From Rotaria sordida (taxonomy: Eukaryota > Rotifera > Eurotatoria > Philodinida > Philodinidae), in assembly GCA_905250125.1 (NCBI GenBank), contig CAJNOL010000125.1, positions 62,001-126,000 on the forward strand: a stretch of DNA of 64,000 nt, in the 5' to 3' direction. Shown here piece by piece: positions 22,140-33,747 of the stretch. The position numbers and the translations under genes were made by a program. The notes under the pieces were generated by a model. The model saw only the letters and a list, made by a program, of their open reading frames with translations. It was not told the DNA's origin and made no database searches. The first letter of the stretch is position 1, and every line of letters begins with the position of its first letter.

Positions 22140-24651
22140 ATGAATGGACGTTATTGTATTCGACTATGTCGTATATTTATTATATTATTAACCATTAGTA
22201 TTTTATTTTTATGGTTAATACCATTAATAAAATTTTATTTTAATAATGAAAAAATTAATATAATAGTATTTGATGAAAATTTTCTGGACAATCATTTATA
22301 TCCACCACCATGGTATATATCAAATTGGACAATAAATGATTATTTTATTCGAAAAGATAATATTAAAAAACTTGAAGATAAAGATGCAATAAATAAGAAA
22401 CAAAAAATAATTATTGAATATGATTTTTTAAATCAAAAGAAAAATAAAAAAACAAATTATACAATTCTTGAATATACAACTGTTTTTAATGCACCAAAAT
22501 TTTGTGGAAAATCACAAGATTTTATTTTTGGTAAACAATGTCCATATCAAAATTGCAGGTAAAACAATATTTCATTCATCATATAGAGCATTTCAAAAAA
22601 ATCCATAAAAAAAAAACAAATGTTATTGATTCAAACAATTTTAACCCTTTCAGGATGGCTGGTACACTGTATGTAGCACAGTCATTTGTTTTTAATAGTG
22701 AAATATATTATGCATTAATGACTAAAAATGATTACTTATGCATCCGATTATGCTCATGTATGCATACTCGAATGCATAATATACATCACTATTAAAAATA
22801 AATTACTGTGAATACATAAGGTGTACTACCAATCCTGAAAGAGTTAATGAGCTGTTTATAAATTAAATCAAAATCGCTTGAGATGATTAGTAATAATATT
22901 CACCATATATATCAAAAGTACTGTATTCGAACATCAACCCTAACTAATTATAGACTAATCCTAGACAAGTTATTTATGACTAGCATGTTCAATCAGTCAT
23001 TCCATAGAAATACGAACTATGATTGTGGCAGACTCAAGTTATTCCAATTTATTCTCATGAGACATTTTCAGAAGACAGTCAGTATATTAATAGTAAACAT
23101 TTACGAGCGAGAAGAACTTTTTGTTAGGCTGATCTTCTATCTAGAGCTACAGTTTCATGATGATTCAGATGATGGATGATCACTTCTGAAGATTGTTAAG
23201 TCTAGAAAAAAAAAACAATATATTGAGTTTATCGAAAGCGTCTTGGTAACACTCAAAATATGCTTCAATAGAATTAGTACTATCAAAAATGAACTATACT
23301 CTATGATATGTACAATAATCATCGATGAAAAAATTGATAATATTCATGATGTTTGTACAATTTCTTTGAATATCGCACATTAAATACTATTAGAACATCA
23401 TCGTTCATTAAAGCTGTTTCAGTTACAATTTGTTCAACAGCTCTACAAAGAATTACAAAATTGTGTTGAGATGAATCAAATTTGATTAATACACAATACT
23501 AAGGAAAAGAAGAATGTTTCTAAAATGGGAGTATTCAGCAAACACAATATAAAAATCATTGTCGTTGAGTAATTGCTTGAAGAACTATGTTGAAATGATA
23601 ATAATAGCAAAAGAAATTCCATGTTGAGAAAAAAAACATGAATTTTCTCTATTTCAATTGAAAGCGGATTATCTAGAATCATTAGTAAACTTTAAGAAAC
23701 ATCACATGAAAAGTTCGAAGAGTTATATTAACGATTTTTTGTTTCGGATCAATGAATAAATTTTTTTATTGGATTCAAGATTGAAGTTCTATATTTAGAT
23801 ATACATGTAATCGAAATTTTTCATCATTTGCTGATGTTTTATTAATGCATCGATCTGATATTAATTTTAATCAATTACCAATCGAACGTAATCCTGAACA
23901 AATTTGGTTATATTGGCATGATGAACCTGGTGGTGTACAAAAACAAGCAATTTCTTATCAATTTAATTGGACAATATCATATCGTTTTAATGCTGAAGTT
24001 AATATAGGTGCTTATGGTTTAACTATTCTTCGTAATAAACCATTATCATCTAAAGAATTTAATTCTTATATAAATCAACAATTTAATAATCGACAATCAA
24101 ATGCTATATGGTTTGTTAGTAATTGTAAATCAAAAGCTCGTATTAATTATTATAAGCAACTTTATTTATATTATCCATTAATAAAAGTTTATGGACATTG
24201 TATTGTACAAAATAAAACAAATCATTGTCATCGTCATTCTCAATGTGAATTTTCTGAACTTTCAAAAAATAAATTTTATTTAGCATTTGAATCACAATCA
24301 TGTCGAGATTATATAACAGAAAAATTTTGGCGTTCACTTGCTTATGGTATAATACCAATTGTATTTGGACCACATAATAAACAATCTATAGAAAAAATTG
24401 CTCCACCTAATTCATTTATTTATACTGGTGATTTTATATCAGTATCAAAACTTGCAAATTATTTAAATGAAATTAGTCGAAATCGAACATTATTTAAAGA
24501 ATATCATCAATGGCGTCGTTTTTATGAAGTTCTTTATCGACCAGAAGATATTGAACATTATCGTTTTTGTGAACTTTGTTATCGATTAAATACAAATCAG
24601 AATAGAATTTATTATCAAAATTTAAATACATTTTTTCTAGAAGAATGTTAA
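22140..24651 (+). CDS. Alpha-1,3-fucosyltransferase (GT10), type II Golgi protein, 2 exons
   Basis: Predicted to transfer fucose from GDP-fucose in alpha-1,3 linkage to a glycan in the Golgi lumen. Exons 22140-22558 and 23799-24651 join to 1272 nt (423 aa). I chose ATG 22140 because it puts a short basic cytoplasmic tail before the single membrane anchor at about residues 11-32 (FIILLTISILFLWLIPLI). The splice restores QNCRYTCNRNFSSFADVLL, the family's N-terminal cysteine region. Then come IWLYWHDEPGG, FNWTISYRFNAEV (acceptor region) and the GT10 donor signature FYLAFESQSCRDYITEKFW followed by GIIPIVFG. The C-terminus has CELCYRL cysteines. Several NxS/T sites are present. Which alpha-1,3 acceptor it uses cannot be told from sequence. 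Candidate AATAAA at 24664. Confidence 0.92.
22645..22843. mobile_element. piggyBac-type MITE with TTAA target duplication, in the GT10 intron
   Basis: TTAA (22641-22644) precedes CCCTTTCAGGATGGCTGGTA, and ATCCTGAAAGAG precedes TTAA (22844-22847). The arms pair through much of the element (shared GTACAC.GTATGTA, TTTTTAATAGTGA.ATATATT, ATGCAT). TTAA duplications and CCCTTT-type ends are typical of piggyBac elements. It is 199 bp with no coding frame. Confidence 0.9.
22860..23790 (+). pseudogene. Possible decayed coding sequence in the GT10 intron
   Basis: The GT10 intron is 1240 nt, and the MITE explains only about 200 of them. In the rest, one + frame reads through 22883-23179 and, after a single stop, continues to about 23382 with ordinary protein-like composition. 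A later frame near 23392-23490 resembles a helix (LKLFQLQFVQQLYKELQ). Stops and frame changes rule out an intact gene. No family was recognised; a degenerate transposon gene is one option. Confidence 0.3.
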
Positions 24652-25857
24652 TTTATGTATAATAATAAATAATTATCAAAATAAAAATTTAATGATCAAG
24701 AAAAACTTTAAATAATATATCTAATATTCTTAATAATTTAATTAAAACAAAAAAAATCTAAGTAATTCATCTTTTGAAATTGAAGTTTTTCTTTAATAAT
24801 ATTATAAAACTATTTCTCCATACAGAATTCTTTCATTTATTGCATTATATTTTTATTTCCTAGGAAACAAAAAAAAAAACTTAATCATTATTTGTTGAGT
24901 GTTGGCATGTTAATCACGTGTCATATTACATAAATTTTTACGAGCACAAATAAATCTACTGACAGACTTTCTCGCTGCTTTTCTTGTCAATTTATTATGG
25001 CAGTCGTATTTGCTTTTTCTCTATAGGGAGAAAAAACAGCTCGTTAACGCAGCCCCTTTGGGCTTGAAATATGAAACTCACATGGCTTCTTTAACTTCAT
25101 TATACTAATAGAAAATACAAAGTATAAAATCTCTAAAGGACGATAGTTTTTTTTTCCAATAATGATCGATTGTTAGTAAACACTGTATTTTTTTTATTTC
25201 TCTATTTCGAATGAAAATTTTGTTTTTTCTTTTTTTCTTTTATGGGTGCCTTATTTTTCGTTTGCATTGTTGCTATTCGCTCATGGTTTTTCATTTTCAT
25301 TTTTTCGTATTGTTTAATTTAACATTGTTTTTATTATAAGCATTGAATTAAGGTGAAACCTATCTTCTAAATGGCACCACGATGAAAATTTCAGGAAATA
25401 GAAAAAGAAATATTAGTAGCATATAATAAAAATTTGAACTAATCATTTCTCATAACTGAGGAATTATACCCGATGTAGTCCTAAAAATGGGGCTTTTGGG
25501 TCATAACATTTTCCCGGTGTCCGATAGCACGAACAATGGGAAGACGTATTTTAAAATGAAGAAAAAATTTGTACTTACAAATTGTTGGAACAGTTTTTTT
25601 GCAATTCGTTTTCATTGAAATGTAGTGGTCATATTGAATTGAGAATCACGAAAACTGTTTTGAGTTCTTTCCAAGATTTTCATATATCTGAACAATGGAT
25701 GCATGTTTTAGAAATTTGTTCCAACAATTTGTAGAGAAAAGTTTGGTCTTTCGAATGAATAGCAAATCAGCAATATATATTAAAAGATGGATCGGAAAAA
25801 TGTTCCAGAGTGGTCAGGAAACGATAAAAAAAAACGAAGTTTCCAGGTTGGTCATTC
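24652..25857. other. Intergenic region, repeat-like in places
   Basis: No gene is seen. Segments near 25250-25330 (GTTGCTATTCGC, TTTCGTATTRTT) resemble 20340-20410 inside the poly-C element, which suggests a diverged relative of that element, but I found no matching ends here. Confidence 0.4.
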
Positions 25858-26648
25858 CGACCGTCTTAAACTGCTTAAAATGGTGAAAAAACGGTGTGAT
25901 TACTGCCCTAAACGATGAAAAACGACCGCCGTTTTCCGTCAGCTCGGATTACGGGCCGTTTTTTCTCGGCGCGTAAACGGCGCCGTTTAAGGTCGTTTTT
26001 GGTGAGTAACGATGAGTAGTATTGTGGCAGTATTCTCGCCGCATAGTGTCTTATTTGCACTGATTTTCCTCGTTTACTACTTTATTTATCTTTTGTCGTC
26101 TGTCCTCATCGAAGAGGAGCACGATATTTCGTCCCCTCCTCACCTTCTGTAGACATAAGAAATAGTATTTATTTATTTAAATAAAATACTTACTGTTAAA
26201 CACTTAATTGAGATAAACCTAAACAAAATAAACGAATACTTACTGTTGAATATTTTAATGAGAAAAATTTTAAAAAAAATATATCTAAGCAAAATACTTA
26301 CTATTGAATATATCTATGAGATAAATCTAAATAAAAAAATAAATAAATTTATTCTATTGAATAAAATATTTACTATTGGACTAAATGGCCCAGTGAATCT
26401 GAATAAAAAAAATATGAGTTTTTTTAAATAGGCAATGACCAATCGATTATAGACTATTAAAAAGTACCTAACGATAATTTTAGGATACTTTTTGAAACGA
26501 TGAAGAACGGTGTGAAAACGACCATCGTAAAGATTATCGTTTATCGCCGTATTTCTCCGTTTTACAGCGGATCGTAAACGACCATCGTAATGACAGCCAT
26601 TTTTCACAGTTTTCAAATTGTTTAAGGCAGTTTACGAGCCGTTCTACG
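25858..26648. mobile_element. Element with diverged, CG-containing inverted ends
   Basis: GACCGTCTTAAACTGCTTAA at 25858 faces the reverse of TTTAAGGCAGTTTACGAGCC near 26621-26640. Both arms are dense in AAACGACC/GGTCGTTT words (25915-26005 and 26495-26595) in an otherwise CpG-poor AT-rich region. The arms are clearly diverged. The middle holds the minisatellite at 26183-26400 and no transposase. Confidence 0.55.
26183..26400. repeat. Degenerate minisatellite, ~50-60 bp period
   Basis: The core AAAATACTTACTGTTGAATA followed by TGAGATAAA(C/T)CTAAA recurs about four times with substitutions and small indels (starting near 26184, 26235, 26289 and 26365). Confidence 0.65.
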
Positions 26649-27565
26649 TGACATGGGTTGAGAAAAACGAATAACAACATTGTGAAGTGATTTGCAGTGT
26701 GTCTGTGTAGGAATTCGCAACATATTATACATCGCTGGAAAGCGCGCAAAACGTTCTTCCATTCTATGGTATTTACAACAAAAAATAAAATAAATTTTCA
26801 AATTCTGGTTTACTGTAGTGCCACCTTTTCCAGAATTTGCGCTGTTTTGAAACTACAAAACCGCTGTACAATCACCAAAACAAGTTCAGAACATGATTAA
26901 TCGATATGAAGATTACTTTAGAGTGCCGAGAAATACGAAGAAAAGATAATACGTAGTTTCCAGTAACTAACGAAAAATCATTCAAACAGCCTATTCTCGT
27001 ATATGGCTTTCGAATAAGCGCCAAAACTGGGTTAAATATGTCCTATTCATATATAATTTATACATATTCTAACAGAAGACACTCAGAGCTACAAGAATAT
27101 GCGCATTTTGGAAAATCGAATTTTCTAAGAAAAATCGACTTTCTCAGGGAATTTCCCATGAAATAGCAAATAAGGCTGTTGATATCTTGAACATAAACTT
27201 TTACCTGCGCAAAATTCGGAAATTGCATTATTTAGAACATTGAAAAACATATTCCAGCCATTTAAATGTCAAGAAAAGTTCTGAAATATTCTAGAACCTT
27301 TGCAGCCTTGTTATTAATGCCGTTCGGCACCTTTAATCCCGATTGCTGAAGTCTGTAATGGACAAGGAGGAAACAAACATTATGTCATCGGAGCTCCTAA
27401 TAAGAATGATTTTTTTTCGTCTTTTATAAATTCGTTCGATAAAAATCTTACTGTAAAAATGTTTACTTTAAATTCGGCTCCCACTGATTTCAACTAATGA
27501 ATTAATCGCTTTTCTTCATATAGAATGTGCATATAATTTTATCTATACTCAAAAAACATGTAATA
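26649..27565. other. Intergenic, no gene recognised
   Basis: Only short frames. A stretch near 27190-27320 (AAACTTTTACCTGCGCAAAA, GCAGCCTTG) resembles 20610-20715 of the poly-C element, so it may be a remnant of the same family. Confidence 0.4.
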
Positions 27566-28391
27566 CTATCCATTCAAAAAGTCAATGAACTTGGTTGTAT
27601 CATAAATAGCTCAGGCAAAGAAACAGTTGGCACTCGGTGATTTTTAGTATTTGAAAGAGGACAGAAAACTTTATCAAACCATGTAAAAATTAAATAACTA
27701 AGCAGTGGTCAATATTGATCAGTTCTCAGTGATCATTTTCGAAACGGTGTCCATAAAAATTTTCCCATTATATGTTCATTGTCAAGATAGTCGTTAGATA
27801 GAGAAAATTAAAGCCAATCTCTCCCCTCCAGTTTCGTTTTCATGTTATAAGTGTTGTACTGAAATCCTCAAAATCGATCAACTAGCCACTGATTACTCGG
27901 AGATGAGCTAATATCGAAAGTTTTGATCATGTTGAAATGAGTAGCAGTGTTTGCTTTATTTTATAAAGTAACATGAAAAAACAAGACCAAAATTTCAAAA
28001 TCGTCAGTTTTAATTAAGTGTTACACGGGAACAATGTATTTTCATAATATCGATTTGATTACATCGAGTTGCTTTTAAAATAAAATAAACATTACCATTC
28101 GTTTCAACATGGTCAAAATCTTCTATATCAGCTCATTTCAGACTGATCAGTGTTCAGTTGACCGATTCCAAGAGTTTAAGTAGGACACTTATAACATGGA
28201 AATGGAATCGTCTGAAGAGATCGGCCTTGACTTTCTTTATCTCATCGCTATCTTGAAAGTCAACATGTAATGGGAAAATTTTTATGGGCACCATTTTAAA
28301 CATAGTCACTGAGAACTGATCAATATTGACCATTGTTTGACTGAGTTACTTGCAATATAACCAAGTTCGTTGACTTTTTAAATGGATAATA
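27566..28391. mobile_element. Long hairpin element (~825 bp), nearly full-length palindrome
   Basis: TATCCATTCAAAAAGTCAAT at the left pairs with the reverse of GTTGACTTTTTAAATGGATA at the right. Complementarity runs inward almost to the centre near 27980. Shared words include GGTCAATATTGATCAGTTCT, AAAAATTTT.CCCAT, ACTTATAACATG, and GTTTTGA.CATGTTGAAA. No coding frame exists. The transcript would fold into a very long stem. Confidence 0.85.
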
Positions 28392-28838
28392 GATTATTAT
28401 TGTTCTCATTAGAAGGTTCATTTGCAAGATTGGATCATTGTTTTTTTTTTTGAGTTTTGTTCATACATATTTCACTTACTTTCTCATTAAACAATATATA
28501 CATATCAGGATGAACTTAATTAAAGATAACTTGGAATAAAATAGACTATTAGAAAAAAAATAGATTTATTTCGATAAATAATATGTCTGATGTTTAATCA
28601 ATGAAGATTTTTTTCAGATCTCAGTTTTCAAATGCGAATGAATTCAATAAATCTCTTACGGTATCCATTTAGATCAATTAAGAAAAAAAAAACCTCTCCA
28701 CTCATGATGCTTTCTTTTCTTACCCTTTCAATATAGAAAATTATATATTGAATTATATTAAAAATCTTGATATAATACATTTTATTTTATTCTTAAGAAA
28801 TAAATTAGATAAAAATATCCTACAATAAAATTTTTTCG
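28392..28838. other. Region downstream of PACRG
   Basis: AT-rich sequence expected to contain the PACRG 3' UTR. Nothing else seen. Confidence 0.45.
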
Positions 28839-29759
28839 TTAAATTTCCATGAATGGTTGTACCATTGTATCGATTTGAGCATTAGATAATTGTTTTATAT
28901 CAGCTTGTTGTTCATAAGTAGGTATTGAAAATTTAATATTAATAAAAGCATCTTGTCCACCAAATTGTTCAAGTACAATTAATGTTTTATCAATAAGACG
29001 AACAATTTCATTTGAAATATTTTTTTCATAATCATCAATTATATAACATTGTTTTTGATTTTGATAAAATTTTCCTTCATTACGTTCTTTAATAATATTA
29101 ATAATAGGTAAAAGTTGATTAAAATAAGGTACTAAAGCAATACCAATAGCACCATCATTACCACGAGCTAATTTTTGAAGAACAAGTAAAACACGACTAA
29201 TAACAATCGGATTATTTGTATATAGAGCACGTTTAAGTGGTAAAATTAATTTTGAAAGTGTTTCAATATCAATTTTATGTGAAGCATGTTCAAGTAAATC
29301 TAAAATACCTTAATTAAAACAAAAAACAGTTTCATTAGTTTAAATAATATTTTATTTACCTTGTAAAGCAATAAAACTATATGGATATTTTATTTCACAT
29401 AAACCATCAGTAAAAATTGGTAAATAATAATCAATATTTAATGTTTCTATATTATCAATAAACCATTTTAAAGATTGTCCTTTTGTTGTATGATGAATAG
29501 TACATGGAAGATCACCACGCTCATAGAATAATCGAAATTTTTCTGAACGAAATGATCGTTTATTAAATGTATTAAGACGTATTGGAGGGCAAACAATTGA
29601 ACATCGTTGATGTGATTGAATTGAAAATGCTGGTACACAATATTGAGAACGATATTCTTCTAATGAACATTTACAATATGTTTTATTTGTAGAATTAAAT
29701 ATATGTGGTTTAAGAACAGTTTCACAACAATAAGGCATATCGACGAAAGAGATAATCAA
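28839..29759 (-). CDS. PACRG: PACRG, parkin co-regulated gene protein, 2 exons
   Basis: PACRG is a microtubule inner protein of the A-B junction of ciliary and flagellar doublets. Exons 29360-29759 and 28839-29308 join across a 51-nt intron to 870 nt (289 aa). The N-terminal ~85 residues are lineage-specific and rich in Cys. The conserved domain starts at FRLFYERGDLPCTIHH (human: FRKFYERGDFP), followed by YYLPIFTDGLCEIKYPYSF, ALQGILDLLEH, LVPYFNQLLPIINI, and the C-terminal EQFGGQDAFINIKFSIPTYE, which is nearly invariant in the family. The first ATG is used; a second in-frame Met at residue 8 is an alternative. The gene is divergent from the 908-aa gene, with 160 bp between start codons. Confidence 0.95.
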
Positions 29760-29919
29760 AATTTATATCAAAGAGTTTTTTTTTTCAAAGTGAATAATGT
29801 TTCTATGGATTTTTCTATCAAATAAGATATGAATTTTTTTTTTTAAATTTTTATTACACAAATAAAATTCTCTTATATATTAATACATTTACAATATATT
29901 ATGTCGTTTATCTTAGAAT
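29760..29919. promoter_or_regulatory. Short divergent intergenic region, PACRG / 908-aa gene
   Basis: Only 160 bp separate two opposed start codons, so the two transcripts probably share a bidirectional promoter. No specific motif is recognised. The inference rests on spacing. Confidence 0.5.
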
Positions 29920-32900
29920 ATGTTTACTTGTGAAGACACATTTACTAATGATATCAAAACAAATTTAAGTCAATATACGTTTCATCTAGAAATTAATAAT
30001 CATCAACAATCGAATTCAGATAATGATGAAGATTGTTCATGTAATAGTTGTGAATGTTCAAGTTGTACTGATGAACATAATTATGATGAAAATATCCTAG
30101 TCGATAATAATACTATGCATATTAATTCACATCAATTGATAAATACAAAGGAATCAACTAACAAAACTTCGTATCCAGTAAGATTAACATTGACGAAGGA
30201 AGTCTTTCAACTGATAAATCGCTTTTGAGTCGAGAGTATATGCATTATATGGATCCAAACGAGCTATGAATATTCTGAAAAGAGTTCATGTCCTTAACTT
30301 ATTGCTACGGAGATACTGCACTTTGACGGGTATTCTCAAAATGAATGCTGTGATCCCTCTTTGAAATACCAGAAAAATTAATTTTTGAATTTCGACTGAA
30401 CACTTTGCATAGAGACAGACCTTACAAGAATAGATTTCGGAGAATGTTTCAGATCTTGCCACTATTCCTATCCTAAGAAGATACAATTATGGTAATAGTG
30501 TGCCTTTTACATACATCGTTCATATGAATCGACAGATCTGATATGATAGAAGCAAATCAAAACACTTGAACCATTAATAATAAAATATTCTCGTTAAGAT
30601 TTGTCTCTATGCAAAAATTCAAGTCGACATCCAAAAGTCGTTTTTTCTGGTGCCTTTGAAGAAACCATAGTATTCGTTTGAAAAAAATACCGTAGAAGTA
30701 TAGTATCTCCACAATAAAAAGCTAATGGCACGAACTTTTTTTAGAGTATGCATAGCTCATTTGAATCTACATAATGCACATAGTATAGACTCAAAAGTGA
30801 TTTATCAATTGGAGAACTTCTCTCATGAGAAGTTTATTGTATATCAATTGACTGGTTTTTTTTTTTGAAGACATCGAATATTCCTCATATAAATGATTCA
30901 CACCACTATTTAAATGAATGCAGTCGTTTATCGATTAACTCGAATCGTTCATCGATCAATTCGATGAAAGAATCTAATATAAAAAGCAAATCATCGAAAA
31001 TAAAAGATATTATTAATACTTCAACTGAATTCGTCTCAACAAAACGAATAAATGAACAAATCATTGAACATCAATCTTCAATAGATCAACAAAAATCAGA
31101 ACATTTTCAATCGAATGAAAATCATGAAATAGACAAACAAAAATCATCGAAAATAGATTTCGAACATATTTATGATATAATTGATCAATCATATACAAAA
31201 ATACCAAGTATATTATAAGAATAATAATAAAATAATTATTCTAAAATTTCATATTCTATTTAGTTTTATATAATTCAATAAAACAAACAAAATTAGATAC
31301 AGATTTTATTTTATCAGTCAATAATTATTTAGATCATTTAAAGTCAAATATATATAAAGATCTTATTCGACGTGAAACATTATTACGTAATGGAAAAAAT
31401 CATACAAAAAATTTAATTTTACTTATTCGTTGTATATGTAAAATATCTTATGAACAAGCATTTGAAATTACCAATGATTCAATGACATCAAAACGTGCAA
31501 TAATTTATACAATGACAGCTATTGATTATATTCTTCAAGGAAATTTTCCACAAAGTAAAAAATTTTCGTTTTTTTTTTTTTTTTGTTATTTAATAAAAAT
31601 GAATTATCATTGAATTTATAGAAAAACCATTATTTAATTATATTCTTAATGAATATATATCAATGTGGTTACATGAAAATCTTCGAATAATTCAAGAAGA
31701 TTTTAGTATTATTGTAGAAAATGGAACAGAAACAAATTTTTTTTTACTTTGTATTTGTCTTTTTCATAAATTAGAATCAATATGTGCAATTAATTGGGTA
31801 AATTATAAAGTTAATATAATATAATTAATTTAAATAAATATATTTTATAGGAACGTTTACAAATGATACAAAATTATCGATTAATAAATTTTAATCAATT
31901 AATGAAATTAACAAGTATTAAATTAGAAACAAATAAAAATTTTCTTTTACTCTTTGGTAAACCTTTAATATTAATAATGAAAAAATCTTCAATACCTATA
32001 ACATTATTATATTCTAATCGAACAGATAATGAAATAAATAATATTAATGAAATACAACAGATATTTAAAAATTCTATTGCAAAAATTCTTCTTGAACAAT
32101 CTTTTACATCAAAAACTAATCTCATATCATCAACATCAACAAATTTAATCAATGTAGATCTTAATTCAAAAAATAAAGAATTATCTCAATCATCATCTAT
32201 ACTTAATCAACAAGAAAATCCTAAATGGAATATTATTTCTGAAACTCATACACAGTTTGTTGAACCTGTATTATTACCACGTTATTCATCTTCAACATCT
32301 TCATCAACAAAACCATTTCTATTATCTTCACCATCAGATAAATTTGAAGAACAACAAAAATCTTTGCCTTCTGAATCTAAATTAGTCTCTCTAGAACATC
32401 AACAATTATCAATATCAATCGAACCGATATCAAAGCAAAGTATATCATTGAATTATCATTTTTATAAAATAACCAATGATGTCTTTTTTCTTTGAATAGA
32501 TCCATCATCTACATCCACTTCGATTCATGTTGATCAATCTTCTTCTTCTTCTTCTTCAACAAATACGATAAATAATACATCTACTCCAATCAAACCTACT
32601 GAACAAATAAACAGTTCAAATGTATCAACTCCACTAATGCTTATCAAATCGGAATCACAAAAAAATGTACAAATAATTCAAGATACAAATGATACAATGC
32701 AAAAATCCAAAACACAAAATGATGATCATTCAACACCAAAACTAACATCTTTAATTTTTTCTTCTCCTAAAAAACCATTTACAAACGATCATATCTCATC
32801 TTCATTACATCAAACACTTTCTAATAAAAATATAAAAATAAATTCAAAAGCAATATTAGATACTGAAGTTGTAAGAATCAAATTATACAAAAAATATTCA

Positions 32901-33747
32901 TTCCATATTTTTCTGAAAAATTCTTTATAGAATGCACTAATTAATTTCTTACAAGAACTTGCTTATTCTTCATTATCAATTCAACAAGAAAATAAAACAT
33001 CACTATTATCAAAACTAGTAAATTCAAAAAAAACAAATATTCATTGAAATTTCTCTTCTTTTTTTTTGTTCAGCTCGAATCTTGTTTAAAACAAAGTACA
33101 ACTAATCCAAAGTCAATCATTGAACAAGTAAAAAATATTCATCCACAATTATCTCTTAGTGTAAATGATCCATTATTTCTTGCTGCATTTACACGTGTTT
33201 TACGTAAAGAACTTCGAGATGCAGAAATTCTAAGAAAAATAGATTATGAACAATTAAATGAAGATTTACAAAATATTGATCATATATCATTTGAAACAAG
33301 CAATATACTTAAATTACCGAATATTGATAAATTTCTAAAAAATAAAAATATTCCTGCTGGAGATAATATTGATCAAAGTCGAGTTTTTATTGAAGTTACA
33401 CATGATCCATCAAGATGTACAACAAATTCTGAATTTTCAGATTATCAATATCAATCATGTACACAACAACATCAACGATTCAATCATTATAGTAAATATA
33501 TCATTAAAAAATGATATTTAAAATGAGACTTTATACCTTAAAATTAGGTTCACCCGAATCGAAGGATACAATATTATCTTCGTCTATATCGAATCATCCT
33601 CTACAACGATGGTATTGGATATATTCAAATAAAGCTTCCTTATGTAAAGATTGTATTATAACACCTAATTCATTATATTGTGAACGAAATTCACTCAATA
33701 AAAGTACTTATTCAATTACTGTTGAACATAGTGAAGAATTTCAATAA
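29920..33747 (+). CDS. Unrecognised 908-aa protein, 9 exons
   Basis: Exons 29920-30177, 30871-31207, 31264-31554, 31622-31797, 31851-32439, 32500-32870, 32931-33017, 33074-33491 and 33548-33747 join to 2727 nt in a single frame. The N-terminus is acidic with a Cys cluster (DCSCNSCECSSC, about residues 40-51) and is followed by a disordered Ser/Lys/Gln stretch. A compact helical region (about residues 200-360, e.g. KNLILLIRCICKISYEQAF and MWLHENLRIIQEDF) precedes a long Ser/Gln/Pro-rich linker. A helical segment follows (DPLFLAAFTRVLRKELRDAE, about residue 740), then a Cys-containing tail (RWYWIYSNKASLCKDC). There is no signal peptide or membrane segment. I recognise no family. Head-to-head placement with PACRG could mean shared ciliary expression, which is speculative. 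The stop overlaps an AATAAA. Confidence 0.8.
30198..30824. mobile_element. Hairpin MITE (~627 bp) in intron 1 of the 908-aa gene
   Basis: AACTGATAAATCGCTTTTGA on the left pairs with the reverse of TCAAAAGTGATTTATCAATT on the right. Pairing continues inward (ATGCATTAT, GAGCTATG, AGAGTTCATG / AAGTTCGTGCC, GGAGATACT). Removing it leaves a 66-nt intron, the normal size for this genome. It extends beyond the alternative in-frame reading of exon 1, so the splice at 30178 is favoured over the stop at 30226. Confidence 0.8.

Noticed and set aside
25040..25075. Possible tRNA-like stem around GCAGCCCCTTTGGGCT
   Set aside because: Only one short stem; no T-arm consensus or acceptor pairing.
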